Positions 1-8,006 of a DNA stretch of 56,671 nt are shown here, piece after piece. The stretch's first letter is position 1. Each line of letters begins with the position of its first letter. The DNA comes from Bacteroidota bacterium. GTDB lineage: Bacteria > Bacteroidota > Bacteroidia > Chitinophagales > Chitinophagaceae. Under the pieces are notes generated by a model, which saw nothing but the letters and a program-made list of their open reading frames with translations, made no database searches and had not been told where the DNA came from. The stretch spans positions 1-56,671 of the forward strand of contig JAPLEH010000007.1 in NCBI GenBank assembly GCA_026391455.1, read 5' to 3'. Position numbers and translations under genes: made by a program.

Positions 1-86
1 AGGCAAGCTGGATTCGAACCAGCACATCCGCCGCGGCGGACAACACCACCTCAAAGTGGTGCGTCTACCAATTTCGCCACCCGGGC
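1..86 (-). tRNA. tRNA-Leu, probably anticodon GAG, cut by the window edge
   Basis: Read on the minus strand this has GCCCGGG as 5' acceptor strand, TG at positions 8-9, a D-arm (GGTAGAC), an anticodon loop containing TTGAGG, a long class II variable arm and a T-arm GCTGG-TTCGAAT-CCAGC, which is the plan of a leucine tRNA. The best reading of the anticodon is GAG, although the anticodon stem pairs imperfectly. The variable arm is the perfect palindrome TCCGCCGCGGCGGA. The six bases after the T-arm do not pair with the 5' acceptor strand, so the gene may be damaged or the sequence at the window edge unreliable. Confidence 0.8.
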
Positions 87-188
87 ATGGTAGTAAAAAA
101 ATGCAAAAAAGAGCTTTTCTTAACTTGGGAGTGCAAATATAGCTGATATGTTGAAATATCAGAAATTCAAAAGGAAGGCAGGCCGGAA

Positions 189-1343
189 TTATTTTTTCAA
201 TACCACCCGGAAGGTGGTGCCTTTTCCGATCTCTGAATGTTTCACATAGATCTGCCCCTTATGATATTGTTCAATGATACGGCGGGATAAACTCAATCCC
301 AGGCCCCAGCCCCTTTTCTTGGTGGTAAAACCGGGTTTGAACACATTCGCGATATGTTGCTTGGAAATACCTTTCCCGCTATCAGTCACATCAATAAGTA
401 CCGAAGCTGCCTCTTCGCGGATATCAACGGTAATGGACCCCTTCCCTTCCATGGCATCGAGGGCATTTTTGAGGAGATTTTCAATCACCCAATCGAAAAG
501 CGGAGCCGATATGCCAGCCACTACGGTGGGATGATCGTGCGTATTCACCGTAAAGATGATCTTACCCGTGGCCCGTTTGCGCATATAATCCACCATGCTG
601 TTAATCTGTTTGATCAGATCGGTGGGTTCGAGATGCGGGGTGCTGCCGATCTTTCCGAAACGGTCCGATACCAGCCGCAAACGGTTCACATCCTTTTCCA
701 GTTCGGTCGCTATTTTTTCACTGCCGGGTGTATCCTTCAGCATTTCCACCCATCCTTCGAGTGAGGATACCGGCGTACCCAACTGGTGGGCCGTTTCTTT
801 GGCCATGCCCGCCCAAACCTGATTTTGCACCGAACGATAATTACTGCGCAGGGAGAACAATGTAATAATGATAAAAAGGGCCACTATACAAAGCTGTACA
901 ATGGGATAATAGCGCACTTCATACAATAATTTAGAATCACCATAATAATACCGGTTGCGGATCTTCGGATTCTTCGGGTCCGTCCACTCGATGGGTGAAT
1001 GAATGCCTTTGAATTGCTGAATTTTCCGGGGCAGGTATCCGCTATCGTGTGCAGCCGCAAACGTATCTACGTTAATATAATTGACCGTAGGTTTATCATT
1101 CTCATCCGTCTCTATAATGGGAATGGATTTGTTTTTCGTGAGTATCATGGATGCCAGCCGGGTATCCGCATCCAAATCAGAATTTACGATGTAATTCACG
1201 GCTTCCACCCATTGCTCCACTTTCTCTTTTTCTTCGCGGGCAATTTTCTTGGCCAGGTATTGCGAATAGAGAATGGTACCACTCACGATCATGATGGCCA
1301 CCAGGGCAAGCGCCGTTCTCCAATTAAGTAATTGCCTCAACAT
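189..1343 (-). CDS. Membrane sensor histidine kinase
   Basis: A two-component sensor kinase of 384 residues that should autophosphorylate on histidine and pass phosphate to an unidentified response regulator. Two membrane segments (about 11-30 and 147-165) bracket a roughly 115-residue periplasmic sensor region. The H-box carries His186 in ETAHQLGTPVSSLEG, and the C-terminal ATPase shows an N-box (ENLLKNALDAM, about 288-298), a G1 box (DSGKGI, about 321) and a G2 box (GWGLGLSLSRRI, about 345). Family and catalytic competence are clear; the signal is unknown. No regulator gene lies beside it: the next gene, on the other strand, is a glycosyltransferase, so this is an orphan kinase here. Confidence 0.93.
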   Translation of the reverse strand: MLRQLLNWRTALALVAIMIVSGTILYSQYLAKKIAREEKEKVEQWVEAVNYIVNSDLDADTRLASMILTKNKSIPIIETDENDKPTVNYINVDTFAAAHDSGYLPRKIQQFKGIHSPIEWTDPKNPKIRNRYYYGDSKLLYEVRYYPIVQLCIVALFIIITLFSLRSNYRSVQNQVWAGMAKETAHQLGTPVSSLEGWVEMLKDTPGSEKIATELEKDVNRLRLVSDRFGKIGSTPHLEPTDLIKQINSMVDYMRKRATGKIIFTVNTHDHPTVVAGISAPLFDWVIENLLKNALDAMEGKGSITVDIREEAASVLIDVTDSGKGISKQHIANVFKPGFTTKKRGWGLGLSLSRRIIEQYHKGQIYVKHSEIGKGTTFRVVLKK

Positions 1344-1404
1344 GTGCCGAATTTAGCAATGATATACCGGCTTCCCGTATTTTTGAATAAATATTTTCTT
1401 TCCC

Positions 1405-2436
1405 TTGAATGTATTGCCCAAAGTTGCGATTGTGATCCTGAACTGGAATGGCCAGAAATTCCTCGGGCAATTTTTGCCTGGGGTGATCGCTACTGCGGGT
1501 GAACTTGCCGAAGTGATTGTTGCCGACAATCATTCTACCGACGATTCCCTCTCTTTTTTGCAACAGGAATATCCATCTATGCGGGTGATCGCGCTCGATC
1601 AGAATTATGGATTTGCCGGCGGGTATAATAAAGCGTTGCAGCAGGTGGAATCGGAATATTATGTGTTGCTGAATTCAGATGTGGAAGTAACGCCGGGTTG
1701 GCTGGAACCGATGGTACAATTGCTGGATGGCGACCCGGGAATCGGGGCCTGTCAGCCCAAATTGTTATCGTATCATCATCGTCATTTATTTGAATATGCC
1801 GGTGGTGCGGGGGGCTGGATCGATAAATATGGGTATCCATTTGCCAAAGGGCGCGTTTTTGATACCTGTGAGGAAGATAAAGGCCAGTATGATGCGTCGG
1901 AACCCATCTTCTGGGCAAGTGGTGCGGCCCTGTTCATCCGCTCAAGGGTATTTCATGAATTGGGTGGGTTTGATGACTATTTTTTTGCCCACCAGGAAGA
2001 GATCGACCTCTGCTGGCGGATGCAATTGGCCGGGCACCGGGTCTATTCCTGCCCCGCATCGGTGGTATATCATGTGGGTGGGGGTACCTTGCCGAAGGGC
2101 AATTCATTGAAGACCTTTTTGAATTTTCGGAATAACCGGATTATGCTTTCCAAAAATCTGCCCTGGCAAAGAAAATTATGGATAATGCCGGTACGCAATA
2201 TGCTGGATGCAGCTACGGCCCTGAAGGGGCTGCTGAGCGGCGATGCCGGATACTGCTGGGCCATCGTACGGGCCGAATGGGCCTATATCGGTTGGTGGTT
2301 TTTTAGGCGGAAAAGATCTGTGTTCCCGGTGAGCCGTAAAGGCAAATTGGAAGGGCTGCTGAAACGAAATATTGTCTGGCTCTATTTTGCTAAGAAGAAG
2401 CGGATTTTTAGTGAAATAGTGGATAAAACAGCATGA
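1405..2436 (+). CDS. Family 2 glycosyltransferase (rhamnosyltransferase-like)
   Basis: A GT-A fold glycosyltransferase of 343 residues, likely adding a sugar to a cell-surface glycan. The N-terminus KVAIVILNWNG is the typical GT2 nucleotide-binding start. It is followed by ADNHSTDDS (nucleotide contact), LLNSDVEV (metal-binding DxD-like site) and EEIDLCWRM (catalytic base region), in the order of WcaE/WbbL-type enzymes. The acceptor cannot be told. No ATG fits the start: the ATG at 1409 is out of frame and closes quickly, and an in-frame stop lies at 1384, so TTG at 1405 (or 1414) is the likely start. It is divergent from the kinase gene. Confidence 0.9.
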   Translation: MNVLPKVAIVILNWNGQKFLGQFLPGVIATAGELAEVIVADNHSTDDSLSFLQQEYPSMRVIALDQNYGFAGGYNKALQQVESEYYVLLNSDVEVTPGWLEPMVQLLDGDPGIGACQPKLLSYHHRHLFEYAGGAGGWIDKYGYPFAKGRVFDTCEEDKGQYDASEPIFWASGAALFIRSRVFHELGGFDDYFFAHQEEIDLCWRMQLAGHRVYSCPASVVYHVGGGTLPKGNSLKTFLNFRNNRIMLSKNLPWQRKLWIMPVRNMLDAATALKGLLSGDAGYCWAIVRAEWAYIGWWFFRRKRSVFPVSRKGKLEGLLKRNIVWLYFAKKKRIFSEIVDKTA

Positions 2437-2454
2437 TTTTTTATACCGAAACCT

Positions 2455-2462
2455 TATTTTTG
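2455..2462 (+). promoter_or_regulatory. Bacteroidota -7 element (TATTTTTG)
   Basis: TATTTTTG matches the TAnnTTTG -7 consensus of the Bacteroidota primary sigma factor and sits 17 bases before the ATG at 2480. A T-rich stretch about 20 bases upstream could serve as the -33 region. Confidence 0.7.
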
Positions 2463-2479
2463 CACCACAAAACCAGTAT

Positions 2480-2698
2480 ATGAATAACGCGCAGGAATAC
2501 AACCAGGAATTAGCTAAAGTGCAGGACAAAGACTTTACTCACAACTGGGTATCATCATCCGCATTTCTTTTTTACCTGCAGGTGGCATGTATCGTAGCCT
2601 TTATGTTTGGTGGTTGCTATATGCTTTCAACAAAGCGTTACAGCAAGATTGATGTACCGGTACAGGAAAGCAGCCAATACACACCGAAGTATAAATAA
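2480..2698 (+). CDS. Small single-pass membrane protein, unknown
   Basis: A 72-residue protein with a hydrophilic N-terminal 26 residues, one membrane segment (about 27-49, AFLFYLQVACIVAFMFGG) and a short polar tail. It has its own TATTTTTG promoter and an ATG start, which supports it being real despite its size. I do not recognise the family. It lies between the glycosyltransferase and the tRNA-Gly gene, and its position says nothing firm about its role. Confidence 0.65.
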   Translation: MNNAQEYNQELAKVQDKDFTHNWVSSSAFLFYLQVACIVAFMFGGCYMLSTKRYSKIDVPVQESSQYTPKYK

Positions 2699-2734
2699 TC
2701 TTCGTAAAAATTTTTTTAGAAAAGGGCTATGCCC

Positions 2735-2742
2735 TATTTTTG
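2735..2742 (+). promoter_or_regulatory. -7 element (TATTTTTG) for the tRNA-Gly/tRNA-Leu region
   Basis: A perfect TAnnTTTG element lies 40 bases before tRNA-Gly. A T-rich block (2711-2717) about 17 bases upstream is a possible -33 region. Confidence 0.7.
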
Positions 2743-2782
2743 CAACCCCGTAAGGGAAACAGATCTTTAAAGAATACAATAA

Positions 2783-2855
<73 letters not shown>

Positions 2856-2894
2856 CTCAGCAGCCATAGCCCACGCGAAGGCTGTTCGAAGTCC

Positions 2895-2923
2895 TTCCTC
2901 CTCTGGTGGAGGGATTTTTTATT
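2895..2923 (+). terminator. Intrinsic terminator after tRNA-Gly
   Basis: A 7-bp stem TTCCTCC/GGAGGGA (one T-G pair) with a 6-base loop, followed by TTTTTTATTT. It may separate tRNA-Gly from the split tRNA-Leu. Confidence 0.6.
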
Positions 2924-2942
2924 TAAGGTATATATCGTACCA

Positions 2943-3267
2943 GCCCTGGTGGTGAAATTGGTAGACACGCAGGACTTAAAATTGAAATTTGAGTGCCCAT
3001 TGGGAAACCTTTGGAGCAGAACCCTTCAAATTCGGGGAAGCCTTCATCACTGAACAGTGATTGGTAATCCCGAGCCAAGTCCCGGATTATTTCGGGAAAG
3101 GTGTAGAGACTAGACGGAGGGCATCTAAACCAGGTAGCAATACCTGACAAGATGAAGGTATAGTCCAGACCACAAAACCATCATACGATGGTGCAGCGAA
3201 AGCTGTGGTAGGTAAGAAAATCCTGTGGGCAGCAATGCCCGTAACGGTTCAACTCCGTTCCGGGGCA
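2943..3267 (+). tRNA. tRNA-Leu (UAA) interrupted by a group I intron
   Basis: The exons are 2943-2977 and 3217-3267. Joined, they give acceptor GCCCTGG/CCGGGGC, D-arm, anticodon arm CAGGA-CTTAAAA-TCCTG with anticodon TAA, a long variable arm and T-arm AACGG-TTCAACT-CCGTT. The intron enters directly after the wobble base U34, the same place as in cyanobacterial and plastid tRNA-Leu(UAA). Without removal of the intron this gene cannot give a functional tRNA for UUA codons, so splicing should be essential unless another tRNA-Leu(UAA) exists elsewhere. Confidence 0.95.
2978..3216 (+). ncRNA. Group I intron in tRNA-Leu(UAA)
   Basis: A 239-nt self-splicing-type intron with no reading frame. It begins AAAATTGA and ends with G3216, as in the Anabaena tRNA-Leu intron. 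P1 forms between exon ACUU (2974-2977) and guide GAGU (2991-2994), with the conserved U-G pair at the 5' splice site (T2977, G2991). Core strands resemble the cyanobacterial ones: CCGAGCCAAGTCCCGG (3070-3085), GTGTAGAGACTAGACGG (3101-3117) and AAGATGAAGGTATAGTCC (3149-3166). P9 pairs ACCACA (3169-3174) with TGTGGT (3204-3209) and encloses ACCATC/GATGGT and a GAAA-capped hairpin. The size is close to the roughly 249-nt Anabaena intron. Splicing itself is inferred. Confidence 0.93.
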
Positions 3268-3304
3268 CAAAAAAACGACTCAAATAATTGGGTCGTTTTT
3301 TTTT
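3268..3304 (+). terminator. Intrinsic terminator after tRNA-Leu
   Basis: Starts right after the tRNA: A-run, stem CGACTC/GGGTCG extended by A/T pairs, 8-base loop, then a run of eight or more T. Confidence 0.85.
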
Positions 3305-3317
3305 GACACTTTTATTT

Positions 3318-3932
3318 TCAATGAGAGCTTCCAGTTAACAACGAAAGCTCATTTTGAGTAATGAATAAAAGCTGACCGGTAGTGTCGGTTTTATCCTGAT
3401 ACAGGTGTAAACCGGCAATGATATTCTTATTCGGAAAGTCAACTGGCTTAATGAGGGCATAACTGTAATACTTCTTTCGGTCTTCAATGTCTTTAAACAA
3501 GATAGAATCACCTTTCAATTCATAGCTGCCTTTTATAACAGAAATACCAAAACAAGCCGTTCGTTCCCTGAATGTATGGTTCTCAAATAACTTGAGCATT
3601 GTTGTGCAATCTCCTCCACCTTCGCGACCTGCTACAAGTACTTTTTTCCCCGAAAAACGGTCAAAGTCAATAAGTCCAAATGGCTGATACGCAGCTGTAC
3701 CCAGTACGAAAACCAAAAGCCCCGCCTGAAAGAGTCTTTTCTTATCCGAAAACCTTTCCTTTACCAACAGATACAGTTCCTGGACGGTTACTATGGCAAG
3801 TCCTAAAAATACAAGCCCCAGCAGCAGAAACAACAATAACGAGTAGTAGGAAAGCCATACCTCCCAATAATAATTGGTATTTATCAGCACAAAAAAGATA
3901 ATAGCCAAAATGATGATTCCCTTTTTTTTCAC
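3318..3932 (-). CDS. Membrane protein of unknown function
   Basis: 204 residues with three hydrophobic segments in the first half (about 4-18, 27-50 and 68-85), followed by a soluble domain of about 115 residues that probably lies outside the cytoplasm and ends in polar strands (SYELKGDSILFKDIEDRKKYY). The only in-frame start at this end is GTG at 3932. I do not recognise the family. It is the last gene of a run of minus-strand genes for secreted or membrane-bound proteins, which suggests an envelope role but not a specific one. Confidence 0.6.
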   Translation of the reverse strand: MKKKGIIILAIIFFVLINTNYYWEVWLSYYSLLLFLLLGLVFLGLAIVTVQELYLLVKERFSDKKRLFQAGLLVFVLGTAAYQPFGLIDFDRFSGKKVLVAGREGGGDCTTMLKLFENHTFRERTACFGISVIKGSYELKGDSILFKDIEDRKKYYSYALIKPVDFPNKNIIAGLHLYQDKTDTTGQLLFITQNELSLLTGSSH

Positions 3933-4042
3933 CGATACTTGAATTTGTGACTTTAGAGGTCTTGTATAAAAAATTAGTGAAATTATGTTTTCGCAACAAC
4001 CCGTTTTAGCTTCAAAAAATAAAACTGTCTTTCCCTTTATTA

Positions 4043-4774
4043 CTATCTATGATCATTGTTTAGATCAGACAGACGTTTCTGTATTTCAATATCGGATATC
4101 GTATATATTACACACGAATCGCTTAATGCCCTTGAATAAAATTCGGTTTTTCCTGTTTCCATTTCGAATATCTCCAGGTAAATGTGGATTGTACAATTTT
4201 GAGCATACCCATTTTTATAGATTCTTGAAACAGATGATCCTTTTTTGGCTACGAACTTATACTGACCAATCAACCTCCAATCTGGTGAGGCAGACCGCTT
4301 AATAGATACTTTTAAGACATACGAACCTAATTGCGCAGTGAATTCTAAAGGATTGGCTAACCAAATAAAATTGTCAAAGTTTTTTAACCCAGTAATGGTG
4401 TCATGCTTGAGATATTCTTCTTTATCTGCCTTGCTTAACATATTAATATCGTCCATCTGGTAACGCCCTCGTAAAAAGTCCTCTTTCATTTCACAAAGAT
4501 GTTCAGACAGCATAGAACGTAAACTCGTTTTTTCCAATGCTTTACGGCAATCCGTTCCCATTACCTTTTCCGTAAACAAAGTTATACTATCCGCGATAGA
4601 AGAGGCCGTCAAAGTAAAGGGGGCAATAATTGCATCGGTTAACAAAAAATTACTTGACTCGTCCGTATCAATTAACGCTTTATAATTCCGTTCATTTACA
4701 GGCAGCCCTTCTCTTCTGAGACGCTGACAGGATTGAAAAAATAAACCGATCGCCAAAAAACAAAACCATTTCAT
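4043..4774 (-). CDS. Predicted lipoprotein, unknown
   Basis: 243 residues from the ATG at 4774 (a TTG six codons upstream is less likely). The N-terminus MKWFCFLAIGLFFQSC is a short signal peptide ending in a lipobox, so Cys16 should be lipidated. The mature part is polar, without repeats or recognised motifs. It belongs to the minus-strand cluster of envelope proteins; the 110-base gap to the GTG start of the next gene suggests independent or weakly coupled transcription. Confidence 0.6.
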   Translation of the reverse strand: MKWFCFLAIGLFFQSCQRLRREGLPVNERNYKALIDTDESSNFLLTDAIIAPFTLTASSIADSITLFTEKVMGTDCRKALEKTSLRSMLSEHLCEMKEDFLRGRYQMDDINMLSKADKEEYLKHDTITGLKNFDNFIWLANPLEFTAQLGSYVLKVSIKRSASPDWRLIGQYKFVAKKGSSVSRIYKNGYAQNCTIHIYLEIFEMETGKTEFYSRALSDSCVIYTISDIEIQKRLSDLNNDHR

Positions 4775-4962
4775 ACCATTATTTTTATTCAACTTTTTAT
4801 TCTAATTTACGAGAATAACTGTAACTACTCTGGGATCAGATAAATCATACTCCGGAATTTTTAATAAGAGCCTGGTATTTCCCCTGAATCGCTATAAGTT
4901 TCCTGAAAAACAAGTATAAACTGAAAGCTGATTCCAGCATTCACCCAATCCGGTATCAGTGC

Positions 4963-5946
4963 TCATTTCACCGACTCACTATAATGCTGATCCACCACCA
5001 AAAAATTCTCAAAGGGTTTGAACAAGGGGTGTGGTGACTTTGCTACTGCCAGTGCCAAAAATCTGCCCAGCTTTTCCCGCCTGAATTTATTTTTTGCATG
5101 TATCGTTCGTTCAAACAACGCCACCGTTTGCGCATTCGGATAGTTGGCCAACGCTTCATACAGTATCCGCCACCTGGGAAAATCATAATTTTTTTTCTTC
5201 CACTCCTTCTCAAACACATTTACCAGGTATGGGTAAAAAGATGGATCGGGAAAATCGCGCACCGCCCAGATAGCCCAGTACATTTCCTCTTCGTTTTCGA
5301 AATAACTTTGAATGATGGCGGTATCCTCCCGCTGCTGATAACTGGCCAGCGCAGGCACTGCCGCCAATATCCGTTCATGGATAGCTATATCTCTTACACG
5401 ATCATAATAAAGACTATCTCCCCGGATATTCATCAGCCGGGATTCTTTGGCTGCAAGACGAATATTTGGCGCATATAGCAACATACTATCCAACTGTACC
5501 ATTCGATTACGATTCGCTTCGAAATAAACGCTGTCTTTTCTTCCCAATGAAAAATAGAAGGCTTCCAGGAAATAATCTCCGCACATTTGTGCAGAGATAA
5601 TGCATCCTAGCTGGGTTTCCACTTTACTGGTATCTGTCAAATGAGCCTGCACGATCGGAATCAGATCTGTACTTCCCTTTATAGCAAGCGAAATAAAGGC
5701 TGCACATTTTACCGAAGGCATTTCTTCCCGGATCAATGTAAGCAATTCCTCGTCCGTAGCCATGTCGGCCAACCTGTTCACACGGGCATTGCCGTCCGAA
5801 GGATGGAGAATCAAGTCTGTATAGTTTGCATCCAGTACCGGATATCGCGCAAAGCTGTCCGCCAGTACACGTACTTCCGTGCGAACGGACTGCCCCGGGG
5901 AGGAGAAGGGAAGAAACAATAACAGAAGGGGAATAATCCTTTGCAT
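4963..5946 (-). CDS. Secreted protein with HEAT-like helical repeats, unknown
   Basis: 327 residues starting at the ATG at 5946. A signal peptide (MQRIIPLLLLFLPFSSPGQS) is followed by a helical region. Paired amphipathic helices (DEELLTLIREEMPSVKCAAF, STDLIPIVQAHL, and later YPYLVNVFEKEW, AQTVALFERTI) recall HEAT/armadillo-type repeats. A scaffold or binding role in the periplasm is possible. The repeat assignment is by eye and the family is not recognised. Confidence 0.6.
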   Translation of the reverse strand: MQRIIPLLLLFLPFSSPGQSVRTEVRVLADSFARYPVLDANYTDLILHPSDGNARVNRLADMATDEELLTLIREEMPSVKCAAFISLAIKGSTDLIPIVQAHLTDTSKVETQLGCIISAQMCGDYFLEAFYFSLGRKDSVYFEANRNRMVQLDSMLLYAPNIRLAAKESRLMNIRGDSLYYDRVRDIAIHERILAAVPALASYQQREDTAIIQSYFENEEEMYWAIWAVRDFPDPSFYPYLVNVFEKEWKKKNYDFPRWRILYEALANYPNAQTVALFERTIHAKNKFRREKLGRFLALAVAKSPHPLFKPFENFLVVDQHYSESVK

Positions 5947-6051
5947 AGAGATAGCGTAGCGTATATATTCAAATATATTGGAAAGAATGCGGAACCTGTA
6001 TACCTATACCGTTTTTAACGGGTTCTTAATATATTCACGCAACGAAGGAAA

Positions 6052-6702
6052 TCACCAGTTTTCCCTGTCGATTTCCACCCAATTTGATACCAGTTGCGTT
6101 CGAACAAATGAACGATCATATTTTTCAGCCCAATTAACCCCTCTTCCTTTGCGATTATACAAACTATCCATGCGTATTGCTTCGCGAATACCGGAATGAA
6201 CCAGCTCCGAATCATTCTCCCGATTAACCTGATAAACAGCCCTCAGCTTTCCTCCACGAATATCCGTGTCAGGAAGCCGAAAACGGTCCGGCATGGCATA
6301 CACACAAGGACAAGGGCCGTGTTGATAACATCGTTCTACGCTCAGCTCAAATACCATCGAATCGCCGGGTTCCAATACGCTCGCCTCCGGATAATATTTC
6401 TCGCCACAAAAACTGGAATAATGCAGCGTAAATAAAGAATCATGTAATAGCAGTTCCAGCCGGATCGCCTGGTCGCCCCAGGGATTATCTGGTTTATAAA
6501 ATGCCGCGGCTGTGTCTGTATTGTTATGAATCACCAGCTTCAGGTGAGGATGCGGGCGAGAAACACGCTCTATGTCTGATGACATATCCATTAATAAGGA
6601 AAGCCGGAGTGAAAGAACCTTCTCCGGTAAAGTTTGCGCAGCCACTGATTGTATCCATAACAGGAAACAAAGAAAAAACAATTTAATTCGTGCCATACTC
6701 AT
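6052..6702 (-). CDS. Secreted protein, unknown
   Basis: 216 residues from the ATG at 6702; a second ATG at 6696 is equally possible. The signal peptide MARIKLFFLCFLLWIQSVAA is clear. The mature protein looks like a beta-rich domain (LKLVIHNNTDTAAAFYKP, then SMVFELSVERCY) with a cysteine cluster (CYQHGPCPC). That pattern recalls small intracellular-proteinase-inhibitor-type beta sandwiches, but this is only a resemblance. It is part of the minus-strand envelope cluster. Confidence 0.55.
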   Translation of the reverse strand: MSMARIKLFFLCFLLWIQSVAAQTLPEKVLSLRLSLLMDMSSDIERVSRPHPHLKLVIHNNTDTAAAFYKPDNPWGDQAIRLELLLHDSLFTLHYSSFCGEKYYPEASVLEPGDSMVFELSVERCYQHGPCPCVYAMPDRFRLPDTDIRGGKLRAVYQVNRENDSELVHSGIREAIRMDSLYNRKGRGVNWAEKYDRSFVRTQLVSNWVEIDRENW

Positions 6703-6766
6703 ACAGGAACGGATAAACAAAGCAGATATTATAATTTATATGGCAATTAAATCACGCCAATCCTTA

Positions 6767-7498
6767 TCATGGAATATCATTGATCAATACCTGTGCAATC
6801 AATTTGCCTTTCCGGAAAAACAACACAACCTGATGCCCGAAATTATCTTTCACCACCGGTTTGCCCTTCAGGTCGGATTTACCATCATATAGCTTATCCC
6901 CCACAAAGTTCCATTCCAGTTGATCAATACCGCCTTTGGAAGATCGCTTATCCGGTTCGCCATATAGTTTGATCGCTTTTGGTAATGTATCCCCCAATAG
7001 CATCCATTTATTTGTTCTAAAATAACTGGCATCGGTTGGCACACCTTGCGCAATAAATCCCTTAAAATATCTTTTCTTTTCAGCAACGGATGCCATTTCT
7101 CCGGCATTGTTCTGCAGTTCCATCCTTTCTATGATGTAGGAAGGAATATCCTGGTTTAAGAAATGATAAGAGGCTACCCGGAAATGATCCGTGTATAATT
7201 CAATCACGAGTGTTTGCCCCAGTCTGTCGTTGCGAAACCATGCCTTATCCGACGATACAAGTGTGCCGCTTTTCTTCGTGTAAGAGCCGGTTCCCTTTTG
7301 TGCATCCAGCATATCGATTGTAACCGGGTATTCATCTGTGATGAGTGTGTCAACCCACCCCTTTTTGGGATGGGCCTGTGTGTCTGTTTTTATTGTAGTG
7401 ATGGAAGTGGAATCCGTATTCGGTGTTTTTCCTGCCTGACCCGTACAGGAATACAGGCCAATAAGCAGCACAAATGTCAACTGTTGGTATTTGCGCAT
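6767..7498 (-). CDS. Predicted lipoprotein, unknown
   Basis: 243 residues starting at the ATG at 7498. The longer open frame to 7723 overlaps the upstream gene and has no signal peptide, so the inner start is preferred. MRKYQQLTFVLLIGLYSC gives a lipobox with Cys18. The C-terminal half holds KAIKLYGEPDKRSSKGG and LEWNFVGDKLYDGKSD, reminiscent of small SmpA/BamE-like or META-type beta folds but not assignable. The start lies one base past the stop of the preceding gene, so the two are probably co-transcribed and translationally coupled. Confidence 0.65.
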   Translation of the reverse strand: MRKYQQLTFVLLIGLYSCTGQAGKTPNTDSTSITTIKTDTQAHPKKGWVDTLITDEYPVTIDMLDAQKGTGSYTKKSGTLVSSDKAWFRNDRLGQTLVIELYTDHFRVASYHFLNQDIPSYIIERMELQNNAGEMASVAEKKRYFKGFIAQGVPTDASYFRTNKWMLLGDTLPKAIKLYGEPDKRSSKGGIDQLEWNFVGDKLYDGKSDLKGKPVVKDNFGHQVVLFFRKGKLIAQVLINDIP

Positions 7499-7499
7499 A

Positions 7500-7991
7500 T
7501 CAATAGTTTGATTCAAAATTATATCCCATGTAAATCTGTTTTCGTACAGGGTAAATGATGCCCTTCGGCTTCTGTTGCAAAATCGTATCAATTCGTTGAA
7601 AGATTTCCTTGTCCAATGCAGTAAAGGCAACCATATAATTGTTGTCTGTAGTGGTACGTAAGCGAATGGTATCCTTTTGCTTTGTAGCTTCATTGATACG
7701 ATATACCGTTTTACGGGCCACATTATCCATATAATCTATCCGGAAATCAATGACGCCATGCTTATGATTCACCACTGAAAGTTCGGTACAGCCGCAATGT
7801 GAAATGGTGGTGGCTTTCACGATATAATAATTCTTCTTATCCGGTGCACTTCGGTAAACCGTTTCTGTTTTGGATCCTTTGTAGAAAAGCAGCATGCCAA
7901 TGGTATTACATCCGGACAGCAGTGCTACAAGCAGGATAAAGAAAATCGTTACTACCCTGCCAACAATGCTGTTATGAATGAATAGACCCAT
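7500..7991 (-). CDS. Predicted lipoprotein, unknown
   Basis: 163 residues. The hydrophobic N-terminus ends in the lipobox LLSGC (Cys28). The mature domain contains TTISHCGCTELSV, with a closely spaced Cys pair, followed by alternating polar/hydrophobic strands. Family not recognised. It directly precedes the lipoprotein gene that starts at 7498 and ends 15 bases downstream of the next gene's stop, so the three probably form one operon. Confidence 0.6.
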   Translation of the reverse strand: MGLFIHNSIVGRVVTIFFILLVALLSGCNTIGMLLFYKGSKTETVYRSAPDKKNYYIVKATTISHCGCTELSVVNHKHGVIDFRIDYMDNVARKTVYRINEATKQKDTIRLRTTTDNNYMVAFTALDKEIFQRIDTILQQKPKGIIYPVRKQIYMGYNFESNY

Positions 7992-8006
7992 TGCTATGCT
8001 TTTGCC

